A stretch of DNA of 48,442 bases from Pseudomonadota bacterium (GTDB lineage: Bacteria; Pseudomonadota; Gammaproteobacteria; Pseudomonadales; Azotimanducaceae). Shown here one piece after another: positions 1-7,687 of the stretch (position 1 is its first letter; the number at the start of each line of letters is the position of its first letter). The notes under the pieces are model-generated. The model was given only the letters and a program-made list of their open reading frames with translations, was not told the DNA's origin and ran no database searches. The DNA lies in the NCBI GenBank assembly GCA_027624035.1, contig JAQBUI010000029.1:1-48442 (forward strand), in the 5' to 3' direction. The position numbers and the translations under genes are program-made.

Positions 1-98
1 CGCTAAGGGCTTTCATGGAAGTTCTGGCCGCACGCTGTGCCGTCCGGAAAACTTCCCGGCACGACAACGGCGTGACCGACCCGGGCCCGCTGAGGGCT
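1..98 (+). repeat. dispersed repeat family, copy A (cut by window edge)
   Basis: This is a member of a dispersed repeat that also occurs at about 9311-9450 (plus), 22036-22165 (minus) and 26537-26650 (minus). The shared blocks are CGCTMAGGGCTTTCATGGAA followed by GTTCTGG, then 45 bases from that ATG a CACGACAACGG block, then a GGGCCCGCTGAGGGCT block that restarts the unit. Copy A begins inside the unit at base 1, so its left end lies outside the window. It sits just upstream of the response regulator gene. I see no transposase and no clear terminal inverted repeats. The copies were aligned by eye. Confidence 0.6.
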
Positions 99-219
99 CC
101 CAGGCAGCAATGCCATCGCCGTGGGCCACCACATGTTCTCATCCAGGGAATGCTCACCCTGAGATTAGTCATCCAACGAGCCTCACTTTCCAGTAGAATC
201 CAGGCGAAGAACCCTTCAC

Positions 220-876
220 ATGGATGCGATGAAGACCTCAGGCCACAAGACCACGGTGCTGGTTGTCGATGACCATGAACTGGTCAGAACCGGCACTTCA
301 CGACTGCTGGAAGACATCCATACCCTTGAGGTCATTGGCCAGGGTGCAAGCGGTGAAGAGGCCGTGGAACAGGTCCGCACATTGAGACCGGACGTCGTCC
401 TCATGGATGTACAGATGCCCGGCATTGGCGGCCTGGAAGCGACCCGGCAGTGCCTGATGATTGATCCGGGCGTCAGGGTCATCATTGTAACGGTGTTTGA
501 AGAGCAGCCCCTGCCAAGCCGGGCGCTCAAGATGGGTGCGCGGGGCTACCTGACCAAGAAGGCCGACGTGGCTGAGATGGCGCTCGCCATCGAAACCGTC
601 ATGCAGAACAAACGCTACATTACCCGTGACATTGCACTCAGGCTGGATCACGTGGACAGTCAGCATACCTCACCATTTGAATCGCTGAGCCGCCGGGAAA
701 TGCAGATCGCGTTGCTGGTGATCAATGGCCAGCGGGCCACGAGCATTTCATCTACCCTGGGCCTGACCACCAAGACCATCAACAATATCCGCTATCGGGT
801 CTTTGACAAGCTGGGAATACGAAACGACGTTGACCTCGTTAATCTTGCGAACCGACATGGCCTGCTGGATGAATGA
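220..876 (+). CDS. GacA/UvrY-like two-component response regulator
   Basis: Two-component response regulator of the NarL/FixJ class, 218 residues. The N-terminal receiver domain has the acidic pair D17-D18, the phospho-acceptor D63 in LMDVQMPGIGG and the conserved K113 in GYLTKK. The C-terminal LuxR-type helix-turn-helix spans about residues 150-205 (LSRREMQIALL, then TTKTINNIRYRVFDKLGI). Length and motif wording closely match GacA/UvrY, which are phosphorylated by a BarA/GacS hybrid kinase and drive CsrA-sequestering small RNAs; no kinase is present here. In enterobacteria and pseudomonads this gene usually precedes uvrC, but here the next gene is convergent and unrelated. Three ATGs lie close together (220, 226, 232) with no strong ribosome-binding site, so the exact start is uncertain. 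The family call is firm; the GacA orthology is inferred from sequence only. Confidence 0.85.
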   Translation: MDAMKTSGHKTTVLVVDDHELVRTGTSRLLEDIHTLEVIGQGASGEEAVEQVRTLRPDVVLMDVQMPGIGGLEATRQCLMIDPGVRVIIVTVFEEQPLPSRALKMGARGYLTKKADVAEMALAIETVMQNKRYITRDIALRLDHVDSQHTSPFESLSRREMQIALLVINGQRATSISSTLGLTTKTINNIRYRVFDKLGIRNDVDLVNLANRHGLLDE

Positions 877-932
877 GCTTGTCTGCCAGTGCCTTCCACC
901 TGTCGCTCGGCCTGTCGAAAGGATCGTCCGGC

Positions 933-1244
933 TCAGGCGAGCTTAAGAACCGGTTTCAGATCTTCCATGATCGCCGTGCGAACTTCCCTGCTCGCATTCT
1001 TGTAAAACGAGATGCGATTGTAGTTCGCGGCATCGAACTTGGCCTGCTCCGGGTGTGCCTTGAGCAGGGGATGGATATTGTCTGTTTCGCCAATGAAGAT
1101 GTATTTTTCAGCGCCGTCCTGCACTGCAGAAATCACGTAAACGCCCGGAATAAAATCGTTGAACTCCATGTCCCCGGTATAGGCGTTCAGCGTATATTCC
1201 TTACCAGACTGTCCCTTAAGTGTGGTTTCGCCTACTTTCGGCAT
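933..1244 (-). CDS. small GIY-YIG-like protein of unknown function
   Basis: A 103-residue protein with a strong ribosome-binding site, AGGAG seven bases before the ATG at 1244. Residues 34-36 (GVY) and 48-55 (YIFIGETD) are spaced like the two strands of a GIY-YIG nuclease fold. The C-terminal helix EVRTAIMEDLKPVL resembles the end of that fold, where a Glu binds metal. The usual second-motif YIG reads FIG, and I do not see the conserved Arg and His of the active helix, so nuclease activity is doubtful. It lies downstream of the type II secretion genes on the same strand, 58 bases after gspM, but has its own ribosome-binding site. The fold assignment is an inference from motif spacing; function is unknown. 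Confidence 0.6.
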   Translation of the reverse strand: MPKVGETTLKGQSGKEYTLNAYTGDMEFNDFIPGVYVISAVQDGAEKYIFIGETDNIHPLLKAHPEQAKFDAANYNRISFYKNASREVRTAIMEDLKPVLKLA

Positions 1245-1302
1245 GTGACTCTCCTTGGATTTGTTGCTGGCGATACTACTAACAATTGTCCGATTAGTGA
1301 AC

Positions 1303-1788
1303 TCAGATGCGCAGCACGACTCTTACGCTGACCATCCCGGATTGATTCTGACGATCAATGGCAATCTGACGTACGCTGATGCTGTGGTTTTGCTCAAGCT
1401 GCAGTATCCAGTTCATCAGTTTCACATAGGCCACGTTCTCGAACCAGACACTGACGGCGTCGCTCCCCTCCGGCTGCAACCGGTCCGGGTTGATGCCGAT
1501 CTGCCTGGACACACCGGCCACCTCGCTGATCAGGGACTGGCCTTCGGCCCTGGGCCTGGTATCGGCTGCCGCTGCCTTCGCGCGTGCTTCGCTCCCCTGC
1601 ATGTGGCGCAGCAGACCCATCTGCTCATCACGTTGCTGGAGGCTGGTCTGATAGTAGCTCTGAACCGGAGACCAGATGCCGAAGTACAGGATCAACAAAC
1701 CCAGAAAAAGCGCCAGCGCGATCAATGCAGCGCGCTCCCTGCGCTCCATCTGATTGAAACGCTGCCAATAGACGTTAAGCCAGTTCAA
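1303..1788 (-). CDS. gspM: type II secretion system protein GspM
   Basis: Inner-membrane component of the type II secretion assembly platform, which pairs with GspL. The 161-residue protein has a short cytoplasmic N-terminus ending in the charged stretch MERRERAAL, a single membrane segment at about residues 20-38 and a periplasmic domain, the standard GspM layout and length. The start is a TTG at 1788 that overlaps the gspL stop (TTGA, 4 bases), so translation is probably coupled to gspL. An ATG further in (residue 14) would remove most of the cytoplasmic tail and is less likely. It is the last recognisable gene of the gspE-M operon. Identity rests on position, topology and size, because GspM sequences are poorly conserved. 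Confidence 0.85.
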   Translation of the reverse strand: MNWLNVYWQRFNQMERRERAALIALALFLGLLILYFGIWSPVQSYYQTSLQQRDEQMGLLRHMQGSEARAKAAAADTRPRAEGQSLISEVAGVSRQIGINPDRLQPEGSDAVSVWFENVAYVKLMNWILQLEQNHSISVRQIAIDRQNQSGMVSVRVVLRI

Positions 1789-2981
1789 CGTCCTGCTCCC
1801 GTCAATCTCACCTTGATGCTGCCACGAACGTCGCTGTCCTGCTGGGATATGGTACCAATCTCCGCATCCAGTCCGGATTGGTTAAGGCTCTGTGCGTAAC
1901 TGACCAGTTGCTCCGAACGATTCGCCGTCAGTTGCAAAATAAGATCCCCCCGACTGTCATTGTAGTTGATGTTGTTTACCGTCAGGTCCGCTGCGGGAAG
2001 ACCTGTCGCGGCATCCTGAAAGAGCGACAGAAATTCACTACCGCCGCCGTTCCCGGCGCCAATGTGGGCATTCCAGCGGCGACGGAGATCGCGCACATTT
2101 CGATCGTTGGGAAAGATCTGCTGGTACAGTGCCATCGCCTCCCCTTCGTACCGGGCGGCGGCGACTTCAAGGTAGATCCCCTGTCCGAGCAGCAGGGAAA
2201 CGTGGATCAGAAATGTGCAGACAGCTAAAATGGCGGCCGACCGCCACACCCTGAACCTGCCGCCAGACTCCTGACGCTTCTGAAACGGGCCCTGCAACAG
2301 ATCGATGCTGCCAGAGGCCGGGGCGAGCCGCGCGAGGCCCCCTGTCTGCGTCGGATGATCGTGAATGGTAATGCCTTCAATCGCCTCAAGCTGGGCAAGT
2401 TCAATGCCAAGTGCTTCCCGCTGATCAGGATGACAGTACAGATGAATCTCGCCGGAAGAGATCTGCAGCAGTTCAATGGCAAAGGCAATCTGCGATGTCG
2501 GTACCGTGAACCCCCGGTTCGGTCCGGACCGTATGTGGGCCCGGTCACCATCCACCGTTATGCCAACATCACCGGTGAAGGGGGCCAGCAGGGTGTCCGG
2601 ATACAAATGCTTCGGCTGGATGCCAGCCTCACTCAGTGTCGCGAGCCACTGATGCATCAGCGCCTTGTCGACCACGCAGACATTGACCCGACCGTCGGCA
2701 TCTCGTGGGCCGATCGCGAAATGACAGTCGTCCACATCTGAAGCCAGATCCTCCTCAACAATGAACGGGATTGCCTGGACGATCTGACGGTGTTGGCGGC
2801 TGGGCACGACGGCCGAGGTGACCAGGACGGATTCACCCGGCACGGCAACGATGACATCATGGTCCGGGCGGCGTCTTGCCTCGTCTGCAAAATCTGACAG
2901 ATCACCAGCGGTCACGTCGTCCCCGGTTGACCATTCACATCCGGCCGGCAACAGCCTTAGCAGGTAACGCTCAGTTGACAT
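1785..2981 (-). CDS. gspL: type II secretion system protein GspL
   Basis: Bitopic inner-membrane protein that anchors the GspE ATPase to the membrane. The 398-residue sequence has a cytoplasmic actin-like domain (about 1-240), one hydrophobic segment at about 247-270 and a periplasmic ferredoxin-like domain ending near TGAGR. Length is in the usual GspL range. The start is the ATG at 2981. It is separated from gspK by 110 bases, the only sizeable gap in the gspG-M part of the operon, and that gap holds a perfect inverted repeat. It overlaps gspM at the 3' end. Confidence 0.9.
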   Translation of the reverse strand: MSTERYLLRLLPAGCEWSTGDDVTAGDLSDFADEARRRPDHDVIVAVPGESVLVTSAVVPSRQHRQIVQAIPFIVEEDLASDVDDCHFAIGPRDADGRVNVCVVDKALMHQWLATLSEAGIQPKHLYPDTLLAPFTGDVGITVDGDRAHIRSGPNRGFTVPTSQIAFAIELLQISSGEIHLYCHPDQREALGIELAQLEAIEGITIHDHPTQTGGLARLAPASGSIDLLQGPFQKRQESGGRFRVWRSAAILAVCTFLIHVSLLLGQGIYLEVAAARYEGEAMALYQQIFPNDRNVRDLRRRWNAHIGAGNGGGSEFLSLFQDAATGLPAADLTVNNINYNDSRGDLILQLTANRSEQLVSYAQSLNQSGLDAEIGTISQQDSDVRGSIKVRLTGAGR

Positions 2982-3029
2982 TGGGCACCTGATGAACGCG
3001 ATGACCAGCCACGCAGATCAGTGCCCGAA

Positions 3030-3054
3030 CCCATCGCGGCCTCACCGCGATGGG
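3030..3054. repeat. perfect 10-bp inverted repeat between gspK and gspL
   Basis: CCCATCGCGG (3030-3039), a five-base loop CCTCA, then CCGCGATGGG (3045-3054) form a perfect GC-rich hairpin in the 110-base gap between gspK and gspL. No T-run follows on either strand, so it is not a classical intrinsic terminator. Within a polycistronic mRNA such a stem could protect a 3' end or set the relative expression of upstream and downstream genes; that role is inferred. Confidence 0.7.
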
Positions 3055-3091
3055 ATGTACCACCCTGGGCGAAACCGGCTTTGTAGGCCAC

Positions 3092-4084
3092 TCAAACATT
3101 GGGCGTCTCCATCAGTTCGGGTTCAGGTACTGCAATGCGGCGACTGACATTGCGATAAACAACGCGCAGGACGCCAGTGGCAGTGTTTCTCTCAATCACG
3201 CTTGTGAGATATCCGTATCGATCGAGATATCGGGCACGCACCCGAACTTCGAAAAACGCGGATTGTACACCAAGACCGGCTTCTGGAACGCCCAGGCCCG
3301 CAAGATAGGGTGACTGCAGGAATTCCGTGACGGTCTCGAATCCGCCATTGCCGTCCCTGACTCCGATCAGCTGGTCCACGAGTCCCGGGGTCAGCCCCGG
3401 TGCCAGCGATTGCAGGACCGCTGCGTCTGCTGTGTTGACGTTGATTGGCGCCCCTGCAGTTGGGAGCGCACACAGGTAGGGTTCAAGCGCAGCAAAACTC
3501 TCCGCGTTCATATCGACGATCAGTCTGAGTTCGGAAATCTCGGTCATGGGCTGATTGGCTGCACGATAGGGTCGGTCGAGACCGAGATATTCATAATCCT
3601 CCGCACCCATTTGGTTGACGGCGCCATCGGCATCAATCCAGTCCACAAGCCGGTCAAGATAGGACGCATCCAGGCCAACCACCGCGAGCAGCGCCGCGAA
3701 CCGGGCCCGCGAGACCTGCCCAACCGGGCCGGCCGCCAGCAGCGAATTGATGTTCAGGCGGCTGTGCAGATCGATGATCTGGATATTGACCTCGCCATCT
3801 TCGAACTCGAACAGCATGTTGGGCGCCGCCCATTTTTCTGTCAGGTAATCGACAGGGCCGGTATCCGCCAGGTCCTGCCACAGGATCTGCCGCGCGAGTT
3901 CCTCCCCACCCAGGGCATACTGACTGGCCTGACTCATCTGCAGACCATTGCGGACCTGGTGGATGATCAGGTTCTGATGCCGAATCATGGATACCGAGAG
4001 CACTGTTGCGATGACCACCACCAGCAAGATGGAGATGAGCGCAATACCTCGCTGTTCACCACGCCTGCCTTGACCCATTATCAT
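3092..4084 (-). CDS. gspK: type II secretion minor pseudopilin GspK
   Basis: The large minor pseudopilin that, with GspI and GspJ, caps the type II secretion pseudopilus. In the 330-residue protein the prepilin-like N-terminus GIALISILLVVVIATVLSV begins at residue 13. The position-5 Glu found in other pseudopilins is absent, which is characteristic of GspK. The C-terminal region has helix-hairpin-helix-like text (INVNTADAAVLQSL), also typical of GspK. The ATG at 4084 overlaps the gspJ stop (ATGA), indicating translational coupling; a second ATG two codons later is an alternative start. Length agrees with the family. Confidence 0.93.
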   Translation of the reverse strand: MIMGQGRRGEQRGIALISILLVVVIATVLSVSMIRHQNLIIHQVRNGLQMSQASQYALGGEELARQILWQDLADTGPVDYLTEKWAAPNMLFEFEDGEVNIQIIDLHSRLNINSLLAAGPVGQVSRARFAALLAVVGLDASYLDRLVDWIDADGAVNQMGAEDYEYLGLDRPYRAANQPMTEISELRLIVDMNAESFAALEPYLCALPTAGAPINVNTADAAVLQSLAPGLTPGLVDQLIGVRDGNGGFETVTEFLQSPYLAGLGVPEAGLGVQSAFFEVRVRARYLDRYGYLTSVIERNTATGVLRVVYRNVSRRIAVPEPELMETPNV

Positions 4085-4866
4085 TCGGAATCACTCGCGA
4101 GATCCAGGGCATCATCCTCACCGGGGTCATCGTCGGAACCGGAGTCATCGTCGGAATCGGAGTCTTCGTCGTCCGCTTCGTTTTCGTCAGGTCCTTCGCC
4201 GCCGCTGACATCACCAGCCCCATCGGTCGCCTCTACCAGCGAGTAGATTCGTGTGAATGTACCCATCGAACCCGTCTCCAGCAGAATCTCAACGCCCGCC
4301 GGTGCAAACTGACTGGTGTCCTCGAAGCCGGGCCACAGATCGACCCGCTCATCCTCGGGATCAATCAACTGCACGCGGAAGTCACGCACGTCGTGGGCAA
4401 GCCTCTGCACCACCGGCTCGCTGTCTTCAGCACGATCGAGTACCAGCCAGAATACCCGTTCCAGGGTGTCATCATTCAACCGGTACAGGACCCGCTGCAG
4501 GTCACTGCGAGGCAAGCCAAGGGGATTGTTCCAGCCTGTTCTCGTGAACTCCATGGCGATCTGCTCATCCCCGCCGATGATCATGGGCGGGCGAGGTTCC
4601 CCGTATTCATCCCGAATGCTTCGATACACGAGCTGGCTCACGTCCCTTTCGATCACACCCAGTGCACGAACCACCTCGGTGAAGGCCTCGTTGGTCGTTC
4701 TGACTTTGACCTGGGTGGCGATAACCGAACCCAGCATCTGGTGCGCACTGAGGCCGATGATGGCGAATATGGAGATCGCGACCAGGACCTCCAGCAGCGT
4801 AAAGCCGCTCCCGGGGTGGTGGTCCTGATTGCGTTCACTGGCTTGTGCCAGACGGGAGTGGCGCAT
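4081..4866 (-). CDS. gspJ: type II secretion minor pseudopilin GspJ with acidic tail
   Basis: Minor pseudopilin with a prepilin peptidase site after G21 (GFTLLEVLVAI, Glu at mature position 5) and a following hydrophobic helix. The 21-residue leader is long. The ordinary GspJ fold ends near residue 212. Residues of about 213-261 form an unusual tail made almost entirely of D, E, S and G (for example DSDSDDDSGSDDDPGEDD), making the protein some 50-60 residues longer than typical GspJ. The tail is encoded by short DNA repeats. The start ATG overlaps the gspI stop by one base (TGATG), and the stop overlaps gspK. The tail is predicted to lie outside the membrane on the secreted or periplasmic side. 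Confidence 0.93.
   Translation of the reverse strand: MRHSRLAQASERNQDHHPGSGFTLLEVLVAISIFAIIGLSAHQMLGSVIATQVKVRTTNEAFTEVVRALGVIERDVSQLVYRSIRDEYGEPRPPMIIGGDEQIAMEFTRTGWNNPLGLPRSDLQRVLYRLNDDTLERVFWLVLDRAEDSEPVVQRLAHDVRDFRVQLIDPEDERVDLWPGFEDTSQFAPAGVEILLETGSMGTFTRIYSLVEATDGAGDVSGGEGPDENEADDEDSDSDDDSGSDDDPGEDDALDLASDSE
4126..4161 (-). repeat. 18-bp tandem repeat inside gspJ acidic tail
   Basis: Two nearly identical 18-base units, GTCATCGTCGGAAYCGGA on the plus strand, lie at 4126-4143 and 4144-4161, followed by a more degenerate GTCTTCGTCGTCCGC stretch. The repeat is in frame and encodes part of the Asp/Ser tail of GspJ. Unit changes would lengthen or shorten the tail without a frameshift. Confidence 0.7.
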
Positions 4867-5252
4867 CAGTATCGTCCCAGAAAGCCAGTCAGGTCGGCCA
4901 GTACCACATCGGGAGATTGCTCATCACGGACCGAAACCTCGATCCGGCGGACGAGGTCATTTTCAGTCGGGGAGATGTCCACCTCGATCTGCCATTCCCG
5001 GTCTGCCATCATGAGGGTCGTTCGATTGAGACCGCTCGACGGGAATGTCAGTTCAGTTCTCTCGACCATGCGCAGGCGCTGGATCTCATTCTCTGCAATC
5101 CACTGGGCAACCGCACGATCCTTGAGTTGTCTTGACTGGCTGACAGAGGTCGCCGCATTACGCAGCAGCGTGGTGGCAACGATCGCGAACACCGCCAGCG
5201 CTACCATGATCTCAATGAGGGTAAACCCTGATCGCCTATTCGTTCGGTTCAC
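4866..5252 (-). CDS. gspI: type II secretion minor pseudopilin GspI
   Basis: Minor pseudopilin of 128 residues, the usual GspI size. The prepilin cleavage site is after G9 in SGFTLIEIMVAL, with Glu at mature position 5, followed by the hydrophobic helix. It initiates the pseudopilus tip complex with GspJ and GspK. The start is a GTG at 5252, 17 bases inside the end of gspH, so translation is likely coupled. Its stop overlaps the gspJ start by one base. Confidence 0.93.
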   Translation of the reverse strand: MNRTNRRSGFTLIEIMVALAVFAIVATTLLRNAATSVSQSRQLKDRAVAQWIAENEIQRLRMVERTELTFPSSGLNRTTLMMADREWQIEVDISPTENDLVRRIEVSVRDEQSPDVVLADLTGFLGRY

Positions 5253-5808
5253 TGGCCCACTCCAAATCGCCGTATCCGTCCGTTGCCAATTGACGGGACA
5301 GGTCTGACCCGCCGCGCTGTTCCAGACGAATCTGCAGGGGCGTCATCTCACCGCTGGACAGAATCAGCACCGGTGGGGAGGCTTCATCACCAAGCGTCAT
5401 GTCTTCACCCTCAAGGGTCATCGAAACCCGGATGGAGACTGGCAGTAATCGCTCATCAAACGGCTTCTCCTCGATGATGTGCCAGACCTGACGGGCCTCA
5501 TCGAATCGATAGAAACTGTACGCAAATCGAGGCTCAGGCCCGGTCGGCACCAGCTTGAAGCCGAGTTCACTCGATTGCATGCTGGCCTCCCGGCGTGCCA
5601 GGTCCAGAGTGGCCTTAAGCCGTTCCGCCTCGTACTGGAAATCGTCAGTGCGGGTGAAATCCGGCAAATTGATCACCGCGAGGCCAGTCATCAACGAGAT
5701 GATAAACATCACCACCAGCACCTCGATGAGCGTGAACCCCGGGTCGCATCTGCCGGGCCGGACAGCAGGTCGACCAGCGTGCCCGGGCGCGAGTTCCCGT
5801 TCGGGCAT
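5236..5808 (-). CDS. gspH: type II secretion pseudopilin GspH
   Basis: Minor pseudopilin joining the tip complex to the GspG shaft. From the ATG at 5808 the protein is 190 residues, with leader MPERELAPGH..., cleavage after G24 in DPGFTLIEVLVVM and Glu at mature position 5. The frame stays open upstream across gspG, but that extension is out of frame with a real gene and has no pseudopilin character, so the ATG at 5808 was chosen. It starts 61 bases after the end of gspG and overlaps gspI by 17 bases. Length is normal for GspH. Confidence 0.9.
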   Translation of the reverse strand: MPERELAPGHAGRPAVRPGRCDPGFTLIEVLVVMFIISLMTGLAVINLPDFTRTDDFQYEAERLKATLDLARREASMQSSELGFKLVPTGPEPRFAYSFYRFDEARQVWHIIEEKPFDERLLPVSIRVSMTLEGEDMTLGDEASPPVLILSSGEMTPLQIRLEQRGGSDLSRQLATDGYGDLEWASEPNE

Positions 5809-5869
5809 GAACCCCACGGCTACACCTGAACGTCCGGAACGCGCCAACTTCCTGGCGCTCCGCGATCGC

Positions 5870-6301
5870 CTAAAGTTCCGATAGATAGATGTCCGCATCC
5901 ACGCCTTCACCGCCCTCCTTACGGTCCGCACCGTAAGAATAAATCTCCATGGAGCGCTCCTCGCTGAAGTACAGATAAGGTTCATCCCAGGGATCCCGGG
6001 GCAACTTCTTGAGATAGCCATCGGGGCTCCAGCGTCGGGGCTCCGGGTAGCCGGATGGTTCCGAGACCAGGGCCTCCAGGCCCTGGTCTGTGCTCGGATA
6101 CACGCCATTGTCCAGACGGTACAATTCAAGAGCATTGGCGATACTCTGAATGTCGGCCCTCGCTGCGGTTGCCCGCGCTTCGTCCGGTCGACCAATGATA
6201 TTCGGGACGATGAGGGCACCCAGAATGCCGAGGATCACTACGACCACCATCACTTCGACCAGGGTGAATCCGCGCATGCTGGCGCGTGTTCTGATACACA
6301 T
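5870..6301 (-). CDS. gspG: type II secretion major pseudopilin GspG
   Basis: Major pseudopilin that polymerises into the type II secretion pseudopilus. From the ATG at 6301 it is 143 residues, with cleavage after G11 (RGFTLVEVMVVVVILG, Glu at mature position 5). The C-terminal domain carries the GspG hallmarks NGVYPSTDQGLEAL, a proline-rich RDPWDEPYLY stretch and a final GADRKEGG...DADI loop that binds calcium in GspG proteins. AAGGA lies seven bases before this ATG. An alternative ATG at 6328 overlaps the gspF stop (ATGA) but has no clear ribosome-binding site and would give a longer leader. Confidence 0.95.
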   Translation of the reverse strand: MCIRTRASMRGFTLVEVMVVVVILGILGALIVPNIIGRPDEARATAARADIQSIANALELYRLDNGVYPSTDQGLEALVSEPSGYPEPRRWSPDGYLKKLPRDPWDEPYLYFSEERSMEIYSYGADRKEGGEGVDADIYLSEL

Positions 6302-6324
6302 CGATTGTTCCTTTGCTATGCGGG

Positions 6325-7539
6325 TCATACGACCAGTTGGTTCAAATTAATGATTGGCAGGAGGATTGCCATCACAATCGTAAATACTGCTCCCCCCATG
6401 ATGATCAGCATCATTGGGCCAAACAGACTGAGCAGGACACCCATGAGCATCTCCACATCCTGTTGCATATAGACGGCTACTTTGCCCAGCATGTCATCGA
6501 GTTCCCCACTGGATTCACCACTCGCCACCATGTGGAGCAACATGGGCGGAAAATACCCGCTTTTCTCCAGCGCCGCGTTCAATGTCGAACCCTCGCTGAC
6601 TCTGACTCTGGCCTCCTCCACCTTCTGCTTCAACCATGAATTGGATACGACTTCGCCTGCAATCCTGAGCGCATCAACCAGAGGAACTCCGCTGGATGAC
6701 AGAATGGCGAGCGTGCTGGCAAACTGGGAGACATTGACGCCACGGCTCAACTTTGCGACCAGCGGCAGATGCAGCACCCGCCTGTCCCAGGACAGACGTA
6801 CCGAGGGAATCCGCAACAACCGTCGTAGCCCGAATACCAGTGCCACCAGGGCAAGCAGCACGTAAACGCCCCAGGCCACCACAAAATCGCTCATGGCGAT
6901 GATCATCACGGTCAGCGGTGGCAAGGCTTGCCCGGTATCGGCGAACACCTCCACGATATCAGGCACCACATAGCCAAGTAACCCGGCCAGAATGCCCAGG
7001 GTCAGCACAAACAGAATGACCGGATAGACCAGCGCCTGCTGAATCCTGGACCTCGACATCTGCTGGGACTCGGTAAATTCTGCGAGCCGGTTCAAAACCA
7101 GGTCCAGATGCCCTGCAGATTCGCCAGCCGCAACCGTCGCCCGATACAGGTCCGGAAAGGCGCTCGGATACTCTGCAAAGCTGTTGGCGAGAGAATAACC
7201 CTCCATTACCCTGGACCGGATGGCCGACAACATCTTCTGGGTCCGAAGGCTGTCGGTCTGCCTCGAAACCGCCAGCAATGCTTCTTCAATCGGCAGACCC
7301 GCACCAATCAGCGTCGCAAGCTGACGGGTGACCAGGGCTCGCTCGGCCACGGAAAGTGATGGTTTGAACCAGTTGAACTCTTGGGTGGACGAACTGCGTT
7401 CGTGGGTCACCTCTACCGACAGAGGCGCGAGCCCTCGATCACGCAGGATCTGGCGAGCCTGTCTACCGCTGTCGGCCTCCAGAACACCCCTGGTTTCACG
7501 ACCCCGGTCGCTGAGCGCGATGTACTCAAACGACGCCAA
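6325..7539 (-). CDS. gspF: type II secretion inner-membrane platform protein GspF
   Basis: Polytopic platform protein around which the pseudopilus is assembled. The 404 residues contain two copies of the T2SSF helical domain (about 70-190 and 270-390) and three membrane segments, near 165-190, 213-235 and 370-400. The signature stretch SGVPLVDAL in the second domain is typical. The start is a TTG at 7539 giving M-A-S-F-E-Y, the common GspF opening, with GAGGAG about nine bases upstream. It is separated from gspE by 148 bases in which I see no gene. Confidence 0.95.
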   Translation of the reverse strand: MASFEYIALSDRGRETRGVLEADSGRQARQILRDRGLAPLSVEVTHERSSSTQEFNWFKPSLSVAERALVTRQLATLIGAGLPIEEALLAVSRQTDSLRTQKMLSAIRSRVMEGYSLANSFAEYPSAFPDLYRATVAAGESAGHLDLVLNRLAEFTESQQMSRSRIQQALVYPVILFVLTLGILAGLLGYVVPDIVEVFADTGQALPPLTVMIIAMSDFVVAWGVYVLLALVALVFGLRRLLRIPSVRLSWDRRVLHLPLVAKLSRGVNVSQFASTLAILSSSGVPLVDALRIAGEVVSNSWLKQKVEEARVRVSEGSTLNAALEKSGYFPPMLLHMVASGESSGELDDMLGKVAVYMQQDVEMLMGVLLSLFGPMMLIIMGGAVFTIVMAILLPIINLNQLVV

Positions 7540-7687
7540 TCCTAGCGCTCCTCAACCGAAGTGGACATCAATCGGCATGCTTTCACGGGCCCGGGACCAG
7601 AGGCAAGCTGCAACGGGCAGGCCCTGGAACCGCGCGGACATTCTGCCATTAGATAATTACCGGAACGGACACTGGTCAGATTGTGCA

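Noticed and set aside
5809..6219. Long N-terminal extension of gspH
   Set aside because: It is gspG read in another frame; the ATG at 5808 gives a normal pseudopilin leader.
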